From DATMGU01 sp035555315 (GTDB lineage: Bacteria > Pseudomonadota > Alphaproteobacteria > ATCC43930 > CGMCC-115725), in contig DATMGU010000061.1 of the NCBI GenBank assembly GCA_035555315.1, positions 1 to 41,439 of the forward strand: a DNA stretch of 41,439 nt. The letters are read 5' to 3'. The notes beneath the pieces were generated by a model. The model searched no databases. It was given only the letters and a program-made list of their open reading frames with translations, and was not told where the DNA came from. Of this stretch, positions 31,950 through 40,710 are shown one piece after another. Both the position numbers and the translations under genes were made by a program. The first letter of the stretch is position 1; each line of letters opens with the position of its first letter.

Positions 31950-32999
31950 ATGAGCATCAATCTATCGCGGCGGAACTTCACTCTGGGGTTGGGCGCCGGC
32001 GTGGCGCTGGGTGCCTTGGGCGGCATGGCTCCGGCCCGGGCGGCGGCGAGCGGCCAGGTCGTCGTCGGCACCTGGGGCGGCGACTATTTGAACCTGCTGC
32101 AGAAATATGTCGCCGACCCGCTGATGACGCCGAAATCCGTCGAGGTCGTGTTCGATACGGCAAGCGATACGGTGCGCAAGACCAAGCTGATGGCCGAGCG
32201 GCAATTGCCGCGCGGCTCGATGGATATCGCGTGCCTGTCGGCGTCCGGCAGTTTCGAGATGTTCAAGAACGGGGCCTTGCTCGAACTCGATCCGGCGAAG
32301 ATCCCCAACCTCAAATATGTCCAGGAAAAGCTGCGGACCAAATGGTCCGTGCCGCATATCTATTCGGGCCGCGTGATCCTCTACAACCCGTCGAAGGTCA
32401 AGACCGCGCCGACTTCCTATGCCGATCTCTGGAACCCGGCCTATGCGGGCAAGGTCGGCGTCATCGACATCCAGTATCAGACGACGATCGAATCCGCGGC
32501 GCTGATCAATGGCGGCGGCATGTCGAACTATGAGCCGGGCAAGGAAAAGCTGCTCGAGCTGAAGAAGATGGGCGTCAAAGTCTACCCGACCAACGAGGCG
32601 ATGGCCGACGCGCTGAAGACCGAGGAGGTCTGGATGTGCATCATGTGGAAGGCGCGCGGCATCATGTGGCAGAACGCCGGTATCCCCATCGAGATCGCCA
32701 ACCCGAAGGAAGGTGTCGCCCTCTACATCTCGGACATGTCGATCGCCAAGAATGCCCGGAACAAGGAGGCGGCCTATGCATGGATGAACGCCATCCTCGA
32801 TCCGAGCCCGCAACGTGAATTCGCCAAGGCCATGGGCTACAATCCCACGGTGGAAAACGCCGATGTCCCCGCCGAGCTGCAAGGCCGGATCGCTTTCAGC
32901 AAAGACATCCAGGACAAATACCTGGTAGCCGACCAGGAGTATCTGGCGAAGACCGATGCCTCCTTGCAGGATTGGTGGACCAAGGTGTTCAAGGCCTGA
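31950..32999 (+). CDS. Extracellular solute-binding protein, PotD-like
   Basis: A 349-residue binding protein of the spermidine/putrescine group. The N-terminus has a twin-arginine motif (SRRNFTLGLGAGVALGALGG) ending near ARAAA, then VVVGTWGGDYLNLLQKYV, typical of family 1 solute-binding proteins. RBS GGGAG is 10 bases before the ATG at 31950; an ATG at 31923 is an alternative. It sits between the ATPase and second permease genes. Tryptophan-rich segments such as EEVWMCIMWKARGIMWQN line the likely ligand site. Confidence 0.9.
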   Translation: MSINLSRRNFTLGLGAGVALGALGGMAPARAAASGQVVVGTWGGDYLNLLQKYVADPLMTPKSVEVVFDTASDTVRKTKLMAERQLPRGSMDIACLSASGSFEMFKNGALLELDPAKIPNLKYVQEKLRTKWSVPHIYSGRVILYNPSKVKTAPTSYADLWNPAYAGKVGVIDIQYQTTIESAALINGGGMSNYEPGKEKLLELKKMGVKVYPTNEAMADALKTEEVWMCIMWKARGIMWQNAGIPIEIANPKEGVALYISDMSIAKNARNKEAAYAWMNAILDPSPQREFAKAMGYNPTVENADVPAELQGRIAFSKDIQDKYLVADQEYLAKTDASLQDWWTKVFKA

Positions 33000-33027
33000 G
33001 GCGCGCACCGGCTGAAGGGGCGAGCGG

Positions 33028-33873
33028 GTGACGATCCAGCGGCGACGGGTGGCGGGCTTGCTGCTGCTGCCGGCGTCGCTGGTCGTGGTCGCCTTCCTCG
33101 CCCTGCCGCTGGTGTTGCTGCTGCGCTACAGCCTGAACCGGTTCGTGCCCGGCCAATTCATGGTCGAGGCGCTGACGCTGGAGAACTACGCGAAGTTCTG
33201 GACCGATCCGTTCTATTTCGCGGTGCTGCGCACGACGCTGATGATGTCCGGCGGGGTGACCCTCCTCTGTTTGGCGCTGGCATTCCCGGTGGCGCTGTTC
33301 CTGGCGCGGACGACGACCCGCCATAAGAGCCTGCTGCTGATGGCGGTGGTGCTGCCGCTGTTCGTCGGCAACGCGGTGCGGGCGGCCGGGTGGATGGTCG
33401 CCTTCGGCCATAAGGGCATCGTCAATTGGCTGCTGGAGGCGGTTCTGGGCGGTGCCCCGATCGACATCATGTACACGCCCACGGCGGTGGTGATCGGCAT
33501 TCTGTCGGTCAACATGCCCTATGCCGTGCTGACGCTGCAAAGCGTGCTGGAAGGCATCGACCGGGCAGCGGAGGAAGCCGCCATCAGCCTGGGGGCGACG
33601 CCCTTCGCGGCCTGGCGCCTGGTGACCCTGCCGCTCGCTACGCCCGGCGTTCTGGCGGCCGGGGTGTTGTGCTTCATCCTGGCGATGAACGCCTATGCGA
33701 CGCCGATTCTGCTGGGCGGGCCACGCTTTCAGATGATGGCGCCTCTGGTCGCCAATCAGATTTTGCAGCAGGCGAATTGGCCGTTCGGTGCCGCGGTGTC
33801 CTTTGTGCTGATCGCGGTTACCCTGGTGCTGACCGCCGCGGCCAATCTCAGCCTCGGCCGCCGCGCCGCCTGA
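33028..33873 (+). CDS. ABC transporter permease, PotB-like
   Basis: A 281-residue inner-membrane permease with a GTG start, about six helices and the EAA coupling loop IDRAAEEAAISLGATPFAAWRLVTLPL (about 174-200). It is the last gene of the operon, 28 bp after the binding protein, and converges on the PAS gene with a 20-bp gap. Pairs with the permease at 30025. The gene order permease, ATPase, binding protein, permease differs from the classic potABCD. Confidence 0.9.
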   Translation: MTIQRRRVAGLLLLPASLVVVAFLALPLVLLLRYSLNRFVPGQFMVEALTLENYAKFWTDPFYFAVLRTTLMMSGGVTLLCLALAFPVALFLARTTTRHKSLLLMAVVLPLFVGNAVRAAGWMVAFGHKGIVNWLLEAVLGGAPIDIMYTPTAVVIGILSVNMPYAVLTLQSVLEGIDRAAEEAAISLGATPFAAWRLVTLPLATPGVLAAGVLCFILAMNAYATPILLGGPRFQMMAPLVANQILQQANWPFGAAVSFVLIAVTLVLTAAANLSLGRRAA

Positions 33874-33893
33874 TCGTCCTCGCTGCGACGGGT

Positions 33894-34475
33894 TTAGCCC
33901 AAGGAGACGATCCCCGTCCCGTCCAGGGGCGGCGTGATTTCGGCGTCTTCGAGATCCCGGTCGTCGGCGAAGATGATGGCGCCCAGATTGCCGAGTTGCG
34001 GCGATACCGGTTTGAGGAACGCGCTGGGCGACCGCAGAACGACCATCCCGAACACCATATCGGCGGCGACCCCATTCGACGAAACCGGCAGCAACAGGCG
34101 CAGGAACGGAACCCATTCCCGGCCGGGTTGCGCGATATGTCCCTCATAGACAATCGGCCGCTGCTGGTTCAGCGTTTCCTCGAACAGCACGATGCGGCTT
34201 CGCTGCGCCGCCGGCGGTATCAACTCGTCGAGGTGCCGGCCGGTCGGATCTTCGGCGAACATCGAGCACAAGCCGGTACCGGCGAGCCGGCAGAGAAACC
34301 GGTTTTCCGCCGTGCGCTCATAGAGAAACAGATGCGGCAGGATCTGCCGTGGCATCTCGACCGGATCGAGTCGGCGTTTCAACGGTACTTGCCGGCCATC
34401 GCGGCGCGAACGCCAAAACTTCCAGCACCCGCTCAACGGGCTGTCTTCAACGAGCTTGGCGAAATCAGAGAGCAT
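33894..34475 (-). CDS. PAS_5-type PAS domain protein
   Basis: A 193-residue PAS protein of a type almost confined to Alphaproteobacteria. The FLYERTAENRFLCRLAGTGLCSMFAEDPTGRHLDEL segment is the conserved core: sugar-like LAGT and GxxLDE are seen in the family. No output domain is attached. Function is not known; single PAS_5 proteins are thought to sense redox or ligands. It is convergent with the ABC operon and is followed on the minus strand by nothing close (desaturase begins upstream at 34511 region end). Domain call is good; role is open. Confidence 0.82.
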   Translation of the reverse strand: MLSDFAKLVEDSPLSGCWKFWRSRRDGRQVPLKRRLDPVEMPRQILPHLFLYERTAENRFLCRLAGTGLCSMFAEDPTGRHLDELIPPAAQRSRIVLFEETLNQQRPIVYEGHIAQPGREWVPFLRLLLPVSSNGVAADMVFGMVVLRSPSAFLKPVSPQLGNLGAIIFADDRDLEDAEITPPLDGTGIVSLG

Positions 34476-34510
34476 CCGGCCAAGCTAGACCGAAAATCAT
34501 GGAGGAAGGT

Positions 34511-35449
34511 TTAAACACCCTGCGCCCCATGTTCGAGGACCGCGGGCGCCTTGGCGAGGCTCCGGATAAAAGCCGCGTTCCACCGCGCATATCCCCTCCG
34601 ATCGATGACCCCCAACCTCGTCCGCAGCGCCGCGTGCGCATCGGCCAGCCGATGAAACGGGACCGAGGGGTAAAGGTGGTGTTCGGTGTGGTAAGCCATG
34701 TTCCACATCAGCAGCCTGACCAGCCAATTGGTCATCATGGTACGGGTATTGGTCAGGCCATTGTCGTCCTTGGTGCAGCCGGTGTGCTCCGCCAGCAGAT
34801 AGAGCACCAGGAACGGCCGGCCGAGCAGTTGCGGACCGATCCAATAGACCAGCGGCGCCCACCATCCGACCAGCACGGCGGAGCCCGCGGCGGCGAGCAG
34901 CATCACCACGGTCATCGCCCTTACGCTGCGGATGATGCCGGGGGCGGATTGCGCGGTTATGTAGGAATACCGGCCGAGATCGCCACGCCAGCAATCGGCG
35001 AGCATCAGCAGCGTGCGGCGCCAATAGGGAATGCCGGCCACCCGCGCGGCATAGCTGGTCAGGCGGGACGGTGGAGCCACCCCCAGCTCCGGATCGGCGC
35101 CGGCGATCTGGGTGTGGCGATGATGCGCCAGGTGAAACGCGTTGAAGAACTGGGCGTTCAGCAGGGCCGGGCAGGCGGTCAGCCAGAACACCACGGCATT
35201 GGCGCGGCGCGAGGCGAAGGCGGTGCGATGCATCGTTTCATGGGCCGGGGCGAAGAGGGCCGTCTGTACTATGCCGAGCGCCAGCATCGCCGGCAGCAGC
35301 GTCCAAGGGCCGGAGATCGCGACCAGCCAGCCCGTGCCGCCGAGCAGGGCCAGATGGGCCGCCAGCCGGATGCCGCCGCGCAGATCGGATCGCCGGGACA
35401 GCGCCTGAAGCTCCGCGGGCGGAAGAAGACGGTCGGTTGGCCGGCTCAT
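34511..35449 (-). CDS. Membrane fatty acid desaturase
   Basis: A 312-residue integral membrane di-iron enzyme. The three histidine boxes are clear: HETMH (70-74), HLAHHRH (106-112) and HTEHH near residue 255, as in fatty acid desaturases and beta-carotene hydroxylase-like proteins. Hydrophobic segments lie between boxes. It inserts a double bond or hydroxyl into a lipid or related substrate. It ends 35 bp before the PAS gene start and faces the van locus across a 227-bp gap. Specific substrate cannot be read. Confidence 0.9.
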   Translation of the reverse strand: MSRPTDRLLPPAELQALSRRSDLRGGIRLAAHLALLGGTGWLVAISGPWTLLPAMLALGIVQTALFAPAHETMHRTAFASRRANAVVFWLTACPALLNAQFFNAFHLAHHRHTQIAGADPELGVAPPSRLTSYAARVAGIPYWRRTLLMLADCWRGDLGRYSYITAQSAPGIIRSVRAMTVVMLLAAAGSAVLVGWWAPLVYWIGPQLLGRPFLVLYLLAEHTGCTKDDNGLTNTRTMMTNWLVRLLMWNMAYHTEHHLYPSVPFHRLADAHAALRTRLGVIDRRGYARWNAAFIRSLAKAPAVLEHGAQGV

Positions 35450-35540
35450 CGAGGCTCCCCAGACAATTGGTCGACGAGAATGCTACCGCGCGCGCCGCCA
35501 TCGGCAAACACTTTGTGGCGCCGCCTCGGCTCGCAGGATT

Positions 35541-35552
35541 GTTGTATGCAAT
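35541..35552. promoter_or_regulatory. Putative VanR-type operator 1, GTTGTATGCAAT
   Basis: Differs by two bases from the palindrome at 35603-35614, and from the ATTG-N4-CAAT pattern at its first base. It lies in the divergent gap between the desaturase and vanA, 62 bp (centre to centre) from the second site. The Caulobacter VanR operator is ATTGGATCCAAT, of the same form. Binding is inferred. Confidence 0.5.
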
Positions 35553-35602
35553 TTTGCCAAAGATAGGCCGGGATTGTCGGAAAGAACCCAGATAAATCAC
35601 CT

Positions 35603-35614
35603 ATTGCATGCAAT
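35603..35614. promoter_or_regulatory. Putative VanR-type operator 2, ATTGCATGCAAT
   Basis: Perfect 12-bp palindrome with the ATTG-N4-CAAT form of the known VanR operator, 62 bp upstream of the vanA start codon, in a region where a repressor would block transcription. A GntR regulator gene is inside the van cluster. Likely target of that regulator. Confidence 0.65.
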
Positions 35615-35630
35615 GCCTCGGCTGAGGCAT
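35613..35630 (+). promoter_or_regulatory. Hairpin ATGCCTC-GGCT-GAGGCAT in the vanA leader region
   Basis: Perfect 7-bp stem with a 4-base loop, overlapping the end of operator 2 by two bases and about 46 bp before vanA. No T-run follows. It could be a leader hairpin or part of the regulator site. Function unknown. Confidence 0.4.
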
Positions 35631-35676
35631 GCTTGGGTCAAAGGTGAAACCAAACCGTCGAGGGAGGAAGACCGCC

Positions 35677-36762
35677 ATGCAGCCGACATCCTTGCCAGCC
35701 ATATCGGAGGGTTTCGCCCGGCCGGACTTCCCCTTGAACGCGTGGTACGCGGTGGCCTGGGATGTCGAGCTGAAACATGCCCTGCTGCCACGAACCATCT
35801 GCAACAAGCGGATGGTGTTCTATCGCCGTCTCGACGGCACGCCGGTTGCCTTCGAGGATGCCTGTTGGCACCGCATGCTGCCCTTGTCGATGGGCCGGCT
35901 GGATGGCGATACGCTGGTCTGCGGCTATCACGGCCTGCGTTATGAGTCCGGTGGGCGGTGCGTGCACATGCCCTCGCAGGAGACCATCAATCCGGCGGCC
36001 TGCGTGCGCAGCTATCCGATCGTCGACAAGCATCGCTATCTCTGGGTCTGGCCGGGCGATCCGGCCCTCGCCGATCCGGCGCTGGTGCCGGACATGCACT
36101 GGAACCATGATCCGGCCTGGGCGGGCGACGGGCGCACCATCCATGCGCGCTGCAATTACAAGCTGGTCGTCGACAATCTGATGGACCTCACGCACGAGAC
36201 CTTCGTGCATGGCAGCAGCATCGGCCAGCAAGCGGTCGCCGAGGCACCGTTCAACGCGCATCACGGGCTGAACTTCGCCGAGATTTCGCGCTGGATGGTG
36301 GATATCGACGCGCCGCCGTTCTGGGCGAAGCAATTGGGCAAGTCCGGCCGTGTCGATCGCTGGCAGATCATCCGGTTCGAAGCACCGGGCACCGTCACCA
36401 TCGATGTGGGGGTTGCGCCGACCGGCACCGGCGCCCCGGAGGGCGATCGCAGCCAGGGCGTCAACGGCTATGTGCTGAATACGATGACGCCGGAGACCGA
36501 CGGGACCTGCCATTACTTCTGGGCGTTCGCGCGCAATTACCGGCTGCACGAACAGCGCCTGACGACCGAGCTGCGTGAAGGGGTCGTCGGCATCTTTCAC
36601 GAAGACGAGATCATTCTCGAAGCCCAACAAAAGGCGATCGACGATAATCCGGATCGGACCTTCTACAACCTCAACATCGATGCGGGCGCCGTCTGGGCGC
36701 GCCGGCTGATCGACCGGATGATCGAGGCCGAGCGCCGCCCGTTGCATGCCGCCGCCGAATGA
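35677..36762 (+). CDS. vanA: Vanillate O-demethylase oxygenase subunit (Rieske)
   Basis: A 361-residue Rieske non-heme iron oxygenase that demethylates vanillate to protocatechuate with O2 and electrons from VanB. The Rieske cluster ligands are C63, H65, C82, H85 (CWH...CGYH), and the mononuclear iron motif is D170-x2-H173-x4-H178 in DLTHETFVH. GGAGG precedes the ATG at 35677; the open frame before it is not needed. The overlap with vanR (ATGA) and linkage to vanB make the assignment strong. Related substrates such as other methoxy-aromatics remain possible. Confidence 0.93.
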   Translation: MQPTSLPAISEGFARPDFPLNAWYAVAWDVELKHALLPRTICNKRMVFYRRLDGTPVAFEDACWHRMLPLSMGRLDGDTLVCGYHGLRYESGGRCVHMPSQETINPAACVRSYPIVDKHRYLWVWPGDPALADPALVPDMHWNHDPAWAGDGRTIHARCNYKLVVDNLMDLTHETFVHGSSIGQQAVAEAPFNAHHGLNFAEISRWMVDIDAPPFWAKQLGKSGRVDRWQIIRFEAPGTVTIDVGVAPTGTGAPEGDRSQGVNGYVLNTMTPETDGTCHYFWAFARNYRLHEQRLTTELREGVVGIFHEDEIILEAQQKAIDDNPDRTFYNLNIDAGAVWARRLIDRMIEAERRPLHAAAE

Positions 36763-37553
36763 TCGATCACGCGCCGCCGATCCAACCCCTGCCAAAGGTG
36801 CGACAGGGCCAGCAGTTGAAGGCGCTGCTGCGCCTGCGCGAGCTGCTGCTGTCCGGCGAAGTGGCGCCGGGCGAGCGGGTCGCGGAGATCCCGCTGGCCG
36901 CCCGCCTCGCCGTGTCGCGCACGCCGTTGCGGCTGGCGCTCGTCACGCTGGAGCATGAAGGCCTGCTGGCGATGCTGCCCGGCGGCGGGTTCGTGGTGCG
37001 CGATTTCGATCCGGCCGATATCGCCGACGCGATCGAATTGCGCGGCGTGTTGGAGGGAACCGCCGCCCGCCTGGCGGCGGAGCGGTTGACCAGCCCCAAG
37101 GCCCTGGCGCCCTTGCTGGCGTCCGTCGAGGTGATGGAGCCGCTGGTGCGCATCGCCCATCCGGGGTTGGTCGATTTCGAGGCCTATGTGGCGGCGAACG
37201 AAACATTCCATGCGCGGCTGCTGGATCTCGCGAAGAGTCCGATGCTGCGCCGGGCGATGGAGCAGGCGATGGCGCTGCCCTTCGCGTCGCCCAGCTCCTT
37301 CGTGCTGACCCAGGCGGATCGTCCGGAGAGCCGGGAGATCCTGTTCCTCGCCCAGGCGCAGCATCGGGCCATCCTCCAGGCGATCGAGCGGCGGGAGGGG
37401 GCCCGTGCCGAGGCGCTGGCTCGCGAGCACGCCCAGCTCGCCAAGCAAAATTTGCAGCTCGCCTTGGGCGATACCGAGCTGCTGGCGACCGTGCCGGGCG
37501 GCGCTCTGATTCGGCGTGACAGCCCGGTGGGAAAGCGGCGGCATGCAAGCTAG
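36759..37553 (+). CDS. vanR: GntR-family regulator, FCD type (VanR-like)
   Basis: A 264-residue FadR-like regulator. The winged helix covers about residues 15-80 (LRELLLSGEVAPGERVAEIPLAARLAVSRTPLRLAL), followed by the helical FCD domain (AIELRGVLEGTAARLAAERL...). It lies between vanA and vanB, overlapping vanA by ATGA and vanB by 11 bp. VanR represses van genes and releases with vanillate in other bacteria; here the role is inferred from position and from the operator-like palindromes before vanA. Confidence 0.88.
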   Translation: MIDHAPPIQPLPKVRQGQQLKALLRLRELLLSGEVAPGERVAEIPLAARLAVSRTPLRLALVTLEHEGLLAMLPGGGFVVRDFDPADIADAIELRGVLEGTAARLAAERLTSPKALAPLLASVEVMEPLVRIAHPGLVDFEAYVAANETFHARLLDLAKSPMLRRAMEQAMALPFASPSSFVLTQADRPESREILFLAQAQHRAILQAIERREGARAEALAREHAQLAKQNLQLALGDTELLATVPGGALIRRDSPVGKRRHAS

Positions 37554-38535
37554 TGCGAGACAGGTCAGCGTGCGGCTGCGCGCGACGAGCGATCCCGCCG
37601 AGGATGTTCGGCTGTTCGAACTCGAACCGGAGACCGGAGCGGCGACCGCTTTTCCGGCGGGCAGCCACCTCACGGTCAGCTTGGTGATCGGCGACCGGCC
37701 GGTCACCCGCAGCTATTCCCTGGTCGGCGAGACGCCGGTCGACGGCGCGTGGCGGATCGCGGTGAAACGGGTCGATCCCAGCCGCGGCGGATCGGCGGCG
37801 ATGTGGCGGCTGGCACCCGGTGCCCGGCTGCTGGTGACCGAGCCGCAGAGCCATTTCGATCTGAAGCTAGGCCGGCCGGAGTATCTGCTGATCGCCGGCG
37901 GCATCGGCATCACGCCGATCCTGGGCATGGTCGAGCGGCTGGTCCGGCTGGGCACCCGGCCGCGCCTGCTCTATGCCGGCCGGCAGCGGCGGCAGATGGC
38001 GTTCGTCGAGCATCTGGCGGGGCTGTTGGGCGATCGGCTGGAGCTGTTCGTCGACGAGGCGGGGCAGCGGCTCGATTTCGCCGCGGAGATCGCCCGGCTC
38101 GATCCGGCCGGCGAACTCTATCTGTGCGGCCCGGCCGGCATGATGGCGGCGGCGCGCGAGGCCTGGTCGGCCGCCGGTCGGTCGCCGGCGGGTTTACGCT
38201 TCGAGACCTTCGGCTCGAGCGGGACCCAGGCGCCGACGCCGTTCCGCGTCCTGGTTCGCGATCACGGCCGCGAGGTGACGGTGCCGCCGGACCGAAGCCT
38301 GTTGGATGTCTTGGCCGATGCCGGGATCGACATCGCCTATGACTGCCTGCGCGGCGAGTGCGGCCTATGCGTCGTCGAGGTCGCAGAGGCGGATGGCGCG
38401 CTGGATCATCGCGACGTCTTCCTCAGCGCGCATCAAAAACAATGCGCCGACAAGCTATGCGCCTGCGTCTCGCGGGCGACGGGGGCGATCACCATCGACA
38501 CGGGGTATCGGCCGGCGCTGCGGCGTGGCGGCTGA
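37543..38535 (+). CDS. vanB: Vanillate O-demethylase reductase subunit
   Basis: A 330-residue reductase that passes electrons from NAD(P)H to VanA. The flavin-binding domain has RSYSLVG (about 57-63), the NAD domain GGIGITPILGM (about 119-129), and the C-terminal [2Fe-2S] domain the cysteines in DCLRGECGLC with a later one in QCADK. This FMN-type IA reductase matches VanB and phthalate dioxygenase reductase. Its ATG lies inside the vanR gene. Complete and in frame. Confidence 0.93.
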   Translation: MQASARQVSVRLRATSDPAEDVRLFELEPETGAATAFPAGSHLTVSLVIGDRPVTRSYSLVGETPVDGAWRIAVKRVDPSRGGSAAMWRLAPGARLLVTEPQSHFDLKLGRPEYLLIAGGIGITPILGMVERLVRLGTRPRLLYAGRQRRQMAFVEHLAGLLGDRLELFVDEAGQRLDFAAEIARLDPAGELYLCGPAGMMAAAREAWSAAGRSPAGLRFETFGSSGTQAPTPFRVLVRDHGREVTVPPDRSLLDVLADAGIDIAYDCLRGECGLCVVEVAEADGALDHRDVFLSAHQKQCADKLCACVSRATGAITIDTGYRPALRRGG

Positions 38536-38605
38536 CCATCAGATCCAACCGAAGAACAGAAGGGCCGAGGCGCTCAAGATCTCGGCGCCAACAGGGGGAA
38601 GCAGT

Positions 38606-39829
38606 ATGAGAACATTCGTGCGGGGCCGCGGGATCGCGGCCATGGGGGCGTTGCTGGCCGGGGCGTTGCTGGTGGGGTCGGCGCGCGCCGAGATCCCCGA
38701 CCGGACGATCAAAATCGGTATCCTGAACGATCAGACCGGTCCGTTCGCCGATCAATCGGGTAAGGGATCGGTCGCCGCCGCCCAATTGGCGGTCGAGGAT
38801 TTCGCCAAGGAGGCAGGGACTCTCAAGGTCGAGATCCTGTATGGCGATCATCAGAACAAGCCGGATATCGGGGCGACCATCGTGCGCGAATGGATCGACC
38901 GCAGTGGCGTCGCGGCGGTGGCGGATGCGGTGAATTCCGGTGTCGGCCTCGCGGTCAATCAGATCCTGCACGACAAGAACCGAACCTTCGTCGCGACCAA
39001 TGTCGGCACTTCCGACCTCACCGGCAAATTCTGTCAGCCGACCACGGTGCAATGGAACATGGATACCTGGGCGATGGGCAACGCCGCCGCCCGCGCCAGC
39101 GTCAAGGAAGGCCAGACCAGCTGGTACTTCATCTCGTTCGACTACGCGCTGGGGCAGGCATTGCAGCGCGACGCCACGGCGGCGCTGGAAAAGCTCGGCG
39201 GCAAGGTGTTGGGGTCGGTCAAGCATCCGCTGGGAACCACCGATTTCAGCTCCTATCTGCTGCAGGCGCAGGCATCCGGCGCCAAGGTCGTCGCCTTCGC
39301 CGATACCGGCGGCGATCTCGTGACCGGCGTCAAGCAATCCGCCGAGTTCGGCGTCACGCCGAAGCAGACGCTGGTCGGGCTGTTCACCCAGATCACCGAT
39401 GTCGACGCGCTGGGCCTCGAGGCGGCCCAGGGGCTGATCGTCACGGAATCCTTCTATTGGGATTTGAACCCCGCGACCCGAGCCTTCGCGGCCCGCTTTG
39501 CCCCGCGTATGGGGGGCCGGATGCCGACCGCGAACCAGGCGGCGGTCTATGCCTCGGTGCTGGCCTATCTGCGCGCGGTGAAGGCAGCCGACACGATCGA
39601 GGGCGACAAGGTTGTGGCAAAGCTGCGCGAGGCGCCGATCGACGACGCCTTGTTCGGTCGCACCACGGTGCGTCGCGACGGCCGGGCGGTTCACGCCATG
39701 TATGTCTTCCGGGTGAAGAAGCCCGAAGCTTCCAAAGGCCGCTGGGACGACTACGAGCTGCTCGCGACGATCCCCGCCGAGGAGGCGTTCCGGCCGCTTG
39801 CGGATGGCGGCTGTCCGCTGGTCCACTGA
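38606..39829 (+). CDS. Liv-type periplasmic ligand-binding protein near van genes
   Basis: A 407-residue exported binding protein. The signal peptide (RGRGIAAMGALLAGALLVGSARA) is followed by IKIGILNDQTGPFADQSGKG, a Leu/Ile/Val-binding-like fold used for aromatics in many Alphaproteobacteria. AGGGGG lies before the ATG. It starts 70 bp after vanB and has no ABC permease beside it, so the membrane genes must be elsewhere. Probably binds an aromatic acid such as vanillate or its precursor; this is inferred from context. Confidence 0.9.
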   Translation: MRTFVRGRGIAAMGALLAGALLVGSARAEIPDRTIKIGILNDQTGPFADQSGKGSVAAAQLAVEDFAKEAGTLKVEILYGDHQNKPDIGATIVREWIDRSGVAAVADAVNSGVGLAVNQILHDKNRTFVATNVGTSDLTGKFCQPTTVQWNMDTWAMGNAAARASVKEGQTSWYFISFDYALGQALQRDATAALEKLGGKVLGSVKHPLGTTDFSSYLLQAQASGAKVVAFADTGGDLVTGVKQSAEFGVTPKQTLVGLFTQITDVDALGLEAAQGLIVTESFYWDLNPATRAFAARFAPRMGGRMPTANQAAVYASVLAYLRAVKAADTIEGDKVVAKLREAPIDDALFGRTTVRRDGRAVHAMYVFRVKKPEASKGRWDDYELLATIPAEEAFRPLADGGCPLVH

Positions 39830-39965
39830 GGCGCAGAACATGCCGGGTCAGTGCTTTCGATCCGCATGGAATTCTGCAAAATCGGCAAAAATCGGCAGCC
39901 TCTGTCGAGGGAAGATCCGATAATGGGTCATGCCGGCGTAACCGCATCCCATGATGGAGAACCCC

Positions 39966-40694
39966 ATGCGACTGACCGATTTCAAGGTTCTGACCTTCGA
40001 CTGCTACGGCACCCTGATCGATTGGGAGACCGGTATCTTCACGGCGCTGCAACCGCTGCTGACCCAGGCGGGCGTCACCCTGCCGAAGGATAAGGTGCTG
40101 GAGATCTTCGCCCAGCATGAAAGCCGGCAACAGACCGAAACCCCCTCGATGGTCTATCCGGAGTTGCTGGCGGCGGTGCATCGCCGCCTGGCGACGCTCT
40201 GGGGCGTCACGGCGAGCGATCTCGCCCATCGGAGCTTCGGCCAATCGGTGCCGGAATGGCCGGTCTTCATCGATTCGGCGGCGTCGCTGCAATATCTGAA
40301 GAAGTACTACAAGCTGGTCATCCTCTCGAATGTCGACCGGGCCAGCTTCAAGGCCAGCAATGTCCGCCTGCAGGTCGAATTCGATGCGATCTATACGGCG
40401 CAGGATATCGGGTCGTATAAGCCGGATCCGCGCAATTTCGATTACCTGCTGTCCCATCTGGCCGAGCAGGGGGTGGCCAAGGGCGATATTCTGCACACCG
40501 CGCAGAGCCTGTTCCATGATCATGGCCCGGCCAATCGGGTCGGTCTCGCCTCGGCCTGGATCGATCGGCGCTATGCCGAAGGCGGCTGGGGCGCCACCAT
40601 GCCGCCGCCGAAGGAGATCAAGCTGGATTTCCACTTCAACAGCATGAACGATCTGGTGCGGGCCCATCAGGAAGAGCTGCGCGCGACCGCCTGA
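39966..40694 (+). CDS. HAD-superfamily hydrolase, haloacid dehalogenase type II-like
   Basis: A 242-residue HAD hydrolase. The nucleophile is D12 in TFDCYGTLIDWE, the Ser/Thr motif is LVILSNVD, and the Lys motif SYKPDPRNF. These match the 2-haloacid dehalogenase-like group, which has Asp, Thr, Ser and Lys at these places. The more distinctive motif IV (HTAQSLFHDHGPA) is unlike classic L-2-haloacid dehalogenase. It could act as a phosphatase or dehalogenase. GGAGA is 6 bases before the ATG at 39966. An AT-rich tract with a short direct repeat lies upstream. Confidence 0.85.
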   Translation: MRLTDFKVLTFDCYGTLIDWETGIFTALQPLLTQAGVTLPKDKVLEIFAQHESRQQTETPSMVYPELLAAVHRRLATLWGVTASDLAHRSFGQSVPEWPVFIDSAASLQYLKKYYKLVILSNVDRASFKASNVRLQVEFDAIYTAQDIGSYKPDPRNFDYLLSHLAEQGVAKGDILHTAQSLFHDHGPANRVGLASAWIDRRYAEGGWGATMPPPKEIKLDFHFNSMNDLVRAHQEELRATA

Positions 40695-40710
40695 CCTTCT
40701 CTCGTTCCGG

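Noticed and set aside
39876..39896. Short direct repeat of CAAAATCGG upstream of the HAD gene
   Set aside because: Only about 9 bp twice, does not touch a stop codon and may be chance in an AT-rich stretch.
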